Shown here piece by piece: positions 1 to 4,975 of a DNA stretch of 5,703 nt. Location of the stretch: contig JACZSI010000116.1 of assembly GCA_022574265.1 (NCBI GenBank), forward strand, positions 1-5,703. Direction: 5' to 3'. Below the pieces are notes generated by a model. The model had not been told where the DNA came from. It searched no databases and saw only the letters and a list, made by a program, of their open reading frames with translations. Each line of letters opens with the position of its first letter. The stretch's first letter is position 1. Source of the DNA: Chloroflexota bacterium. Its GTDB lineage: Bacteria > Chloroflexota > Dehalococcoidia > Lucifugimonadales > Australimonadaceae. The position numbers and the translations under genes are program-made.

Positions 1-1
1 G

Positions 2-58
2 CCGCCGGAGTACCGGGGCGTGTACGCCGGGCCGAAGACGGGACGAACCGCGTCTTGA
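2..58 (+). CDS. possible C-terminal tail of an upstream gene (partial)
   Basis: Frame 2 is open from the left edge to a TGA at 56-58 and reads PPEYRGVYAGPKTGRTAS. Most of its codons end in G or C and it uses codons typical of the genes downstream (GAG, TAC, GTG, GCC, AAG). Frame 1 is also open, to a TAG at 79-81, but gives an arginine/alanine-rich peptide of lower plausibility. Eighteen residues are too few to recognise a family and I assign no function. No intrinsic terminator with a T-tract follows it. It could equally be non-coding. Confidence 0.3.
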   Translation, partial: PPEYRGVYAGPKTGRTAS

Positions 59-98
59 GAAGCGCGTCGGCGGCGCGTTAGGCTCGCGGTTGGCGCTG

Positions 99-107
99 TG
101 CTATCAT
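99..107 (+). promoter_or_regulatory. candidate extended -10 promoter for ppdK
   Basis: TGC-TATCAT (TG at 99-100, hexamer at 102-107) matches an extended -10 element with 5 of 6 hexamer bases. No convincing -35 lies 16-18 bases upstream, where the sequence reads TTAGGCT. TTGGCG at 90-95 is far too close to serve. Transcription would start near 113-115 and leave a ppdK leader of about 105 nt. An A/T-rich hexamer stands out in this GC-rich stretch, but the assignment rests on one element. Confidence 0.4.
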
Positions 108-144
108 CCCGCACCGGCGCCTCCGAACGCTCCCGAGACCCCCG

Positions 145-176
145 CCAGGCTGGACGGCCCTCGGCCCCGAGCCTGG
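145..176 (+). other. hairpin in the ppdK 5' leader
   Basis: CCAGGCT at 145-151 is perfectly complementary to AGCCTGG at 170-176. Inside it GGCC (156-159) can pair with GGCC (163-166) across CTC. A second, smaller hairpin, ACGCC (195-199) with GGCGT (206-210), lies ten bases before the first ATG. Neither is followed by a run of T, so they are not intrinsic terminators. They may affect mRNA stability or translation, or simply reflect high GC. Confidence 0.4.
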
Positions 177-219
177 TCTGGTTCGCGCGCCGCTACGCCG
201 CTTCGGGCGTGAGACGGCC

Positions 220-3183
220 ATGACGGAAGAGAGCATGAAGACACGGACGAGCGGCAAGATGGTCTACCGTCTTGCCGAGGGCGGCGCCGGCATGGTCCGC
301 CTCTTCGGCTCCAAGGGGGCCCACGCCAGCGAGATGGCCGGCATGGGGCTCCCCGTGCCTCCCGGTTTCGTCATCACCACCGACGCGGCGCTCGAATACT
401 ACCGCCAGGGCAGGCGGTTCCCCGACGGGCTCTGGGACGCCGTCGTCGAGAACGTCCACGTCCTGGAGAAGGAGACCGGCCGGCGGTTCGGCGGGAAGAA
501 GCACCCGCTCATCGTCTCGGTGCGCTCCGGCGCCGCGGTCTCCATGCCGGGGATGATGGACACCATCCTCAACATGGGCGTGACGGACGAGACGGTCGGC
601 GGGCTCGCCCAGATGATGGGCGACGAGCGCCCCGCGCTGGACGCGCACCGGCGCCTCGTGCAGGGCTTCGGCGGCGTCGTGCTCGGGATCCCCAAGGACC
701 GGTTCGAGACGGTGCTCGCCGATGCGAAGCGGGAGCGTGGCCTCGCCTTCGACCACGAGCTTGAGCCCGACGCGCTCCGGACGATCATCGAGCGGTTCAA
801 GGCGCTGATCGCGGAGGCATCCGGCGAGCCGCTGCCCACCGACCCGTGGGAGCTGCTCCGCCGCGCCATCCAGGCGGTGTTCGACTCCTGGAACAACCCC
901 CGCGCCATCACGTACCGGGAGCACGAGGGCATCTCCCATGACCTGGGCACGGGCTGCGTGATCATGTCGATGGTGTTCGGCAACCTGGGCCCGGACAGCG
1001 GCACCGGCGTGCTGTTCACCCGCAGCCCGGCCACCGGCGAGAAGACCCTGTACGGCGAGTTCCTCGTCAACGCTCAGGGCGAGGACGTCGTCGCCGGCGT
1101 CCGGACGCCGGAGCCCATCGCCGCGCTCAAAGACGAGATGCCGCGGGTGTACAAGGAACTCGAGGAGATCGCCCGCCAGCTCGAAGCTCACTACCGCGAC
1201 GTGCAGGACATCGAGTTCACGGTGGAGCGCGGCAAGCTGTTCATCCTCCAGACGCGCACCGCCAAGCGCACCGCCCCCGCGGCGGTCCGCATCGCCGTCG
1301 ACCTGGTCCACGAGGGCGTCTTGAGCGAGAGCGACGCGCTGGGCCGCATCGCACCCGAGGACGTCACGCAGGTGCTGTTGCCAAGGTTCGTTCCCGAGGC
1401 GAAGCAGCAGGCCGTGGACGACGGCAGGCTGCTGGCCCAAGGCCTCGGCGCATCGCCCGGCGCCGCCTCCGGCATCGTGGTCATGGACCCCGACCGGGCG
1501 GTCGAGCGGGCCGCGGCCGGCGAGCGGGTGGTGCTGGTGCGCCACGAGACGAGCCCCGACGACGTCCACGGCATCATCAAGGCCGAGGCCGTCCTCACGA
1601 GCCGCGGAGGGATGACGAGCCACGCGGCGGTCGTGACGCGCGGCATGGGCAAGCCATGCGTGGTCGGATGCGAGGAGCTGCTCTTCGACGCCGCGAGCGG
1701 CACCGCGACCGCCCGGGGGAAGACGATCACCGAAGGCGACATCATCAGCGTGGACGGCGCCACGGGTGAGGTCTTCGTGGGCGAGGTGGCCACGAAGGCG
1801 CCCGACGCCGGCGAGATGGCGGAGCTCAACGTCCTGCTCGGCTGGGCCGACAACTTCCGGCGGCTGGGCGTATGGGCCAACGCGGACAACCCCGAAGACG
1901 CCGCACTCGCGCGCAAGAATGGCGCCGAGGGCATCGGTCTGGTCCGGACGGAGCACATGTTCTTCGCCGAGGAGCGGCTCCCGCACATCCGGAGGCTGCT
2001 GGAGGTCGGCCCCTACGCGTCGCGCCTGATCCGCGAAGCGGGCGAGGCCGAGGCGGCGCTGGACGCAGCCCCCGCCTCGCAGCGCGAAAACCTGCGGCAG
2101 CGGCTCGACGACGCCCGGAGCGCGGTGGAGACCTCGTCCAGCGTGCCCGAGTTCCGCGCGGAGCTGGCGCGCCTGGAGCAATACCAGACCGAGGACTTCT
2201 ACGGGATCATGAAGGCGATGGAGGGGCTTCCCGTCGTGATCCGGCTGCTGGACGCGCCGCTCCACGAGTTCCTCCCCCACTGGGAAGAGCTGCTGGTGGA
2301 GGAGCTGACGCTCTCGATCGCCGCCGAGGCGGCCGAGCACGGCGTGGACGCCGCCGACTGGCTGGCCGAGAGCATCCGCAAGGGCATCGGCGGGCTCGAC
2401 GAGCCGAAGCGCGTCCTGGCGGTCGTCGACAGCCTGGCTTCGCGCGACTGGGCCAGCATCGAGCGGCTGCACGAGGACGCGGTGCGGACCAGGGAGCTCG
2501 TCGGCCTGCTCCGCGAGGCCAACCCCATGATGGGCAATCGCGGCTGCCGCGTGGGCCTGACGATGCCCGAGATCTACGAGATGCAGGTGCGCGCCATCGT
2601 CACCGCCGCCTGCCGGCTGACGGAGGAGGGCTCGACGATCTTCCCGGAGATCATGATCCCGATCGTCTCGCACGTGAACGAGCTCAAGTGGCTGCGCCCC
2701 CGGCTCCGCGCGGTGGCATCGGCCACCCGCGAAGCCCTCGGCGCCCACATGACCTATAAGTTCGGGACGATGATCGAGGTGCCGCGGGCTGCGCTCACGG
2801 CCGGCGAGATAGCGGAGAACACCGAGTTCTTCAGCTTCGGCTCCAACGACCTCACGCAGATGACCTTCGCCTTCAGCCGCGACGACGCGGAGGCTAAGTT
2901 CATCGGCCACTACGTGGACCTCGGCGTGCTGTCGGGGAACCCCTTCTCCAGCCTCGACCCCCAAGGCGTCGGCAGGCTCATGCGCATGGCCGTGGAGGAG
3001 GGCCGCGCCGCCAACCCGGGGATCCCCATCGGCATCTGCGGCGAGCACGGCGGCGACCCGGCCTCCATCGCGCTGTGCCACGAGCTGGGGCTGGACTACG
3101 TGAGCGCGTCGCCCTACCGCGTGCCCGTCGCGCGCCTCGCCGCCGCCCAGAGCGCCCTGGGCGTGCTCACGCCTGGCGAGTAG
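220..3183 (+). CDS. ppdK: pyruvate, phosphate dikinase (PPDK) with two C-terminal-domain insertions
   Basis: This cytosolic enzyme (987 aa) interconverts ATP + pyruvate + Pi and AMP + PEP + PPi through a phosphohistidine. The N-terminal ATP-grasp region shows LFGSKGAHASEMAGMGLPVP (K32), VRSGAAVSMPGMMDT (R102) and DIEFTVERGKLFILQTRTAKR (330-350). The swivelling phosphohistidine domain carries GGMTSHAAVV with H468, and T466 sits where PPDK regulatory proteins phosphorylate other PPDKs. The PEP/pyruvate barrel has LVRTEHMFF (R577), IRLLDAPLHEFLP (R675), NRGCRVG, MIEVPRAAL (E853), GSNDLTQMTFAFSRDD (N876, D877) and CGEHGGDP (C940). Classical enzymes are about 870-890 aa. The excess falls mainly between R577 and R675 and between R675 and E853. 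A second in-frame ATG at 235 has GGAAGAG just upstream at 225-231, whereas the ATG at 220 has no clear ribosome binding site, so the true start may be 235 (982 aa). TAG ends it at 3181-3183. Family identity is certain; the start is not. Confidence 0.97.
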   Translation: MTEESMKTRTSGKMVYRLAEGGAGMVRLFGSKGAHASEMAGMGLPVPPGFVITTDAALEYYRQGRRFPDGLWDAVVENVHVLEKETGRRFGGKKHPLIVSVRSGAAVSMPGMMDTILNMGVTDETVGGLAQMMGDERPALDAHRRLVQGFGGVVLGIPKDRFETVLADAKRERGLAFDHELEPDALRTIIERFKALIAEASGEPLPTDPWELLRRAIQAVFDSWNNPRAITYREHEGISHDLGTGCVIMSMVFGNLGPDSGTGVLFTRSPATGEKTLYGEFLVNAQGEDVVAGVRTPEPIAALKDEMPRVYKELEEIARQLEAHYRDVQDIEFTVERGKLFILQTRTAKRTAPAAVRIAVDLVHEGVLSESDALGRIAPEDVTQVLLPRFVPEAKQQAVDDGRLLAQGLGASPGAASGIVVMDPDRAVERAAAGERVVLVRHETSPDDVHGIIKAEAVLTSRGGMTSHAAVVTRGMGKPCVVGCEELLFDAASGTATARGKTITEGDIISVDGATGEVFVGEVATKAPDAGEMAELNVLLGWADNFRRLGVWANADNPEDAALARKNGAEGIGLVRTEHMFFAEERLPHIRRLLEVGPYASRLIREAGEAEAALDAAPASQRENLRQRLDDARSAVETSSSVPEFRAELARLEQYQTEDFYGIMKAMEGLPVVIRLLDAPLHEFLPHWEELLVEELTLSIAAEAAEHGVDAADWLAESIRKGIGGLDEPKRVLAVVDSLASRDWASIERLHEDAVRTRELVGLLREANPMMGNRGCRVGLTMPEIYEMQVRAIVTAACRLTEEGSTIFPEIMIPIVSHVNELKWLRPRLRAVASATREALGAHMTYKFGTMIEVPRAALTAGEIAENTEFFSFGSNDLTQMTFAFSRDDAEAKFIGHYVDLGVLSGNPFSSLDPQGVGRLMRMAVEEGRAANPGIPIGICGEHGGDPASIALCHELGLDYVSASPYRVPVARLAAAQSALGVLTPGE

Positions 3184-3211
3184 CCGCGCGGTCGCACGCC
3201 GGCCGGCTTCG

Positions 3212-3240
3212 TTGACACGCTTGTGGGTGTCACCTACGAT
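3212..3240 (+). promoter_or_regulatory. sigma70-type promoter of glnA
   Basis: A perfect -35 TTGACA (3212-3217) is followed by a 17-base spacer and TACGAT (3235-3240, 4 of 6 matches to TATAAT, with the key A2 and T6). Transcription would begin near 3247, about 45 nt before the glnA ATG. The arrangement excludes the in-frame GTG at 3223, which lies inside the promoter spacer, as the main start of glnA. It lies in the 108-base gap after ppdK, which has no T-tract terminator, so some ppdK read-through into glnA is possible. Confidence 0.75.
3213..3232 (+). promoter_or_regulatory. candidate operator dyad over the glnA -35 box
   Basis: TGACAC (3213-3218) and GTGTCA (3227-3232) form a perfect 6-base inverted repeat separated by 8 bases. 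It overlaps five bases of the -35 element and the promoter spacer. A dimeric regulator bound here would block RNA polymerase. It does not fit the TGTNA-N7-TNACA pattern known for GlnR/TnrA of Bacillus. A dyad this short can arise by chance. Confidence 0.3.
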
Positions 3241-3279
3241 TTCCGTGTCTCTGGCGCGGGGCGCGGCGCGTGCCCCATC

Positions 3280-3283
3280 GAGG
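3280..3283 (+). promoter_or_regulatory. ribosome binding site of glnA
   Basis: GAGG at 3280-3283 stands 8 bases before the ATG at 3292. This is normal Shine-Dalgarno spacing and supports 3292 over the upstream GTG at 3223. Confidence 0.6.
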
Positions 3284-3291
3284 TTCCGAAG

Positions 3292-4635
3292 ATGCCCACC
3301 ACCCAGCTCGCCGATGCCCGGGCGTACGTGCTGCGCCTGGCCAAAGAGAACGACGTCAGGTTCATCCGCCTCTGGTTCACCGACATCCTCGGCAACCTGA
3401 AGGGCTTCGCGATCACCGAAGCCGAGCTTGAGGGCGCGCTCGAATACGGCATGGCCTTCGACGGCTCGGCCGTGGAGGGGTACGCCCGCCGCGACGAGAG
3501 CGACATGGTCGCCATGCCGGACCCGACGACCTTCTCGGTGCTGCCCTGGCGCCCGCGCGAGAACGCGGTGGCCCGCATGTTCTGCGACGTCGTGCGCCCC
3601 ACCGGAGGCCCCTTCGAGGGCGACCCGCGCTACGTGCTCAAGGTCGCGCTGGAGCGCGCCGCGAAGCTCGGGTACGAGTTCCAGGTGGGCCCCGAGATCG
3701 AGCACTTCTACTTCAAGTCCTCGGAGGGCACGGAGCCGCTGGACGTCGGCGGCTACTTCGACGTGACCACGCCGCTGGACGCGGGCTCCGACCTGCGCCG
3801 CGACACGGTCATCGCGCTCGAGGAGATGGGCATCCCCGTCGAGTACAGCCACCACGAGGTCGCGAGCTCCCAGCACGAGATCGACCTCCGCCACACGGAT
3901 GCGCTGACGATGGCCGACTCCGTCATCACGTACCGCCAGGTCGTCAAGGAGGTCGCCATGCGCCACGGCGTCTACGCGACCTTCATGCCCAAGCCGCTGG
4001 AGGGCCAGAACGGGAGCGGCATGCACGTCAACATGTCGCTCAGCGCCGGCGAGACGAACGCCTTCTACGACGCCGACGATCCGCACAAGCTCTCGGTCAC
4101 GGCGCACCGCTTCGTCGCGGGCCTGCTGCGCCACGCCCCGGAGATCGCCTGCGTCACCAACCAGTGGGTCAACTCCTACAAGCGCCTCGTCCCCGGCTTC
4201 GAGGCCCCCGCGTACACCTCCTGGGCGCCGGTGAACCGGGCAGACCTGGTCCGCGTCCCCGCCTACCGGCCGGGGAAGGAGGCCTCTGTCCGCATCGAGT
4301 TCCGCCTGCCGGACCCGGCGTGCAACCCCTACCTCGCGTTCGCCGCGATACTGACGGCCGGCCTCGAGGGCGTCGAGCACGAATACCCCCCGGTGCCGCC
4401 CGCGGAGTCGGACGTGACGCTGATGACGGACGAGGAGCGCGCCGAGCGCGGCATCGTGAAGCTGCCGGGGAGCCTCTTCGAAGCACTGGAGCTGGCGGAG
4501 CATAGCGACTTGCTGCGCCGCGCCCTGGGCGCGCACACCTACTTGAGCCTGCTGCGGAACAAGCACATCGAGTGGGACCGCTTCCGGGCCGCCGTCACCG
4601 ACTACGAGCTGAAGCGCTACCTGCCGACGCTCTGA
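3292..4635 (+). CDS. glnA: glutamine synthetase, type I (I-alpha-like)
   Basis: This cytosolic dodecameric enzyme makes glutamine from glutamate, ammonia and ATP. The 447-residue length is typical of GSI-alpha. The N-terminal beta-grasp region contains FTDILGNLKG (29-38) and AFDGSAVEGYARRDESDM (55-72). The catalytic domain has the metal and substrate residues: E135 and E137 in GPEIEHFYF, E189 in SHHEVASSQHEID with E196, H245 in NGSGMHVNMSL, R298 in NSYKRLVPGFEAP with the flap glutamate E304, and R334, E336 and R338 in RIEFRLPDPACNPYLAF. I see no NLYDLP-like adenylylation-tyrosine segment near the C terminus (the region reads VKLPGSLFEALE), so control by GlnE is unlikely. R66 aligns by motif with B. 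subtilis Arg62, which mediates glutamine feedback inhibition. An in-frame GTG at 3223 would add 23 residues but lies within the promoter, so the ATG at 3292 with GAGG upstream is preferred. The stop is TGA at 4633-4635. Confidence 0.96.
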   Translation: MPTTQLADARAYVLRLAKENDVRFIRLWFTDILGNLKGFAITEAELEGALEYGMAFDGSAVEGYARRDESDMVAMPDPTTFSVLPWRPRENAVARMFCDVVRPTGGPFEGDPRYVLKVALERAAKLGYEFQVGPEIEHFYFKSSEGTEPLDVGGYFDVTTPLDAGSDLRRDTVIALEEMGIPVEYSHHEVASSQHEIDLRHTDALTMADSVITYRQVVKEVAMRHGVYATFMPKPLEGQNGSGMHVNMSLSAGETNAFYDADDPHKLSVTAHRFVAGLLRHAPEIACVTNQWVNSYKRLVPGFEAPAYTSWAPVNRADLVRVPAYRPGKEASVRIEFRLPDPACNPYLAFAAILTAGLEGVEHEYPPVPPAESDVTLMTDEERAERGIVKLPGSLFEALELAEHSDLLRRALGAHTYLSLLRNKHIEWDRFRAAVTDYELKRYLPTL

Positions 4636-4636
4636 G

Positions 4637-4656
4637 CGCCCTGGTTGACAGGGGCG
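4637..4656 (+). other. hairpin after the glnA stop, overlapping the trp -35 box
   Basis: CGCCC (4637-4641) pairs with GGGCG (4652-4656). The stem extends by T4642-A4650 and G4643-C4649 around a bulged G4651, closing a GTTGA loop. The stem begins one base after the glnA stop codon and could protect the glnA 3' end or slow polymerase. No T-run follows, so it is not a canonical intrinsic terminator. The loop and right arm contain the TTGACA of the next promoter. Confidence 0.35.
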
Positions 4657-4674
4657 TGCTTCGGCCGGGACAAT
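4645..4674 (+). promoter_or_regulatory. sigma70-type promoter of the trp T-box transcript
   Basis: TTGACA (4645-4650) is separated by 18 bases from GACAAT (4669-4674, 4 of 6 matches to TATAAT). Transcription would start near 4681, just before the base of T-box Stem I at about 4686, which is where a T-box transcript should begin. The -35 box starts 9 bases after the glnA stop. Confidence 0.65.
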
Positions 4675-4773
4675 GATTCGCGATAGCTGGCTGTGACGGG
4701 GAAGAGTACGCCGTCAGGCGAGGCCTCAGAGAGCCGGGGTAGCTGCGAACCGGCGCCTGCGCGACGAGCCGAA

Positions 4774-4776
4774 TGG
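4774..4776 (+). other. T-box specifier codon TGG (Trp)
   Basis: TGG directly follows GAA (4771-4773), which together with AGTA on the opposite strand forms the S-turn of a T-box specifier loop. It would pair with the CCA anticodon of tRNA-Trp. The downstream trpE and the TGGC acceptor-binding bulge agree with this reading. Confidence 0.85.
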
Positions 4777-4907
4777 CCCCCCGAGCCGCGGTCCGAAAGA
4801 ACCGGCGCAAGCCGGAACGAGTAGGCGCCGCCGGGTCCGTCCCGATACAGACGGACGGCATCCTCCCACGTGGAGGTGCCTACGAGAGTCCGCCTTCGGG
4901 TGGAAAG

Positions 4908-4936
4908 AAGGGTGGCACCGCGGAGCCCCGCCCCTT
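4908..4936 (+). promoter_or_regulatory. T-box sequence and antiterminator
   Basis: The conserved T-box AAGGGTGGCACCGCGG lies at 4908-4923. The antiterminator pairs AAGGG (4908-4912) with CCCTT (4932-4936) and GCGG (4920-4923) with CCGC (4928-4931). This leaves the 7-base bulge TGGCACC (4913-4919). TGGC binds the free 3' end GCCA of tRNA, so its fourth base predicts a G discriminator, as bacterial tRNA-Trp has. The 3' strand shares 4928-4934 with the terminator stem, so the two folds exclude each other. Confidence 0.93.
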
Positions 4937-4953
4937 TGGGAGCGGGGTTTTTT
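4926..4953 (+). terminator. intrinsic terminator of the trp T-box leader
   Basis: CCCCGC (4926-4931) pairs with GCGGGG (4942-4947), and CCC (4932-4934) with GGG (4938-4940). A4941 is bulged and TTT forms the loop. Six T follow (4948-4953). This is the off state when tRNA-Trp is charged. It lies 22 bases before trpE. It would also stop transcripts coming through from glnA, provided the whole leader folds in the longer RNA. Confidence 0.93.
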
Positions 4954-4966
4954 CGTGCGTGCGATC

Positions 4967-4970
4967 GGAG
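4967..4970 (+). promoter_or_regulatory. ribosome binding site of trpE
   Basis: GGAG at 4967-4970 stands 5 bases before the ATG at 4976. This selects that ATG over an in-frame GTG at 4955, which directly abuts the terminator T-run. Confidence 0.7.
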
Positions 4971-4975
4971 CAGAC

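Larger units (their letters stand above)
4681..4953 (+). promoter_or_regulatory. tryptophan-type T-box riboswitch leader
   Basis: This cis-acting leader senses uncharged tRNA and lets transcription enter trpE when tRNA-Trp is uncharged. Stem I: basal GGCT (4689-4692) with AGCC (4784-4787), a kink-turn-like TGA/GA step (4694-4696, 4783-4784), and GGGG (4698-4701) with CCCC (4777-4780). The specifier loop has AGTA (4705-4708) on one side and GAA-TGG (4771-4776) on the other. TGG is the Trp codon. The upper stem pairs CGTC/GACG (4712-4715, 4763-4766), GGCG/CGCC and GCCGG/CCGGC (4733-4737, 4750-4754), with the conserved AGAGAGCCGG element at 4728-4737. A GCAA-capped hairpin (4802-4815) follows. 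Stem II is closed by GTAGGCGCC (4821-4829) with GGTGCCTAC (4875-4883) and contains GTCCGTC/GACGGAC (4835-4841, 4850-4856). Stem III is TCCGCC-TTCG-GGTGGA (4889-4904). The antiterminator and terminator follow. The order and motifs match the T-box class, and trpE just downstream agrees with the TGG specifier. Confidence 0.95.

Noticed and set aside
90..95. TTGGCG as a -35 box for the ppdK promoter
   Set aside because: It is only 6 bases from the TATCAT hexamer, far below the 16-18 base spacing required.
1872..2759. Long + strand alternative frame inside ppdK
   Set aside because: It gives an arginine/alanine/glycine-rich translation typical of a shifted frame in GC-rich coding DNA, while the main frame carries conserved PPDK motifs throughout.
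3184..3211. A terminator after ppdK from the GCCGGCCGGC palindrome
   Set aside because: The palindrome is self-complementary without a usable loop and no T-run follows.
193..4566. A stop-free antisense frame of more than 1,450 codons spanning ppdK and glnA
   Set aside because: Both real genes lie in the same forward frame, and their G/C-ending codons suppress antisense stops. The translation is a low-complexity R/A/G/H/D/V-rich product with no recognisable domain, and it crosses the glnA promoter.
4681..4975. A trpL-type leader peptide with tandem Trp codons (ribosome-mediated attenuation)
   Set aside because: I see no short reading frame with a ribosome binding site and adjacent TGG codons before the terminator. 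The T-box elements fully explain the attenuation.
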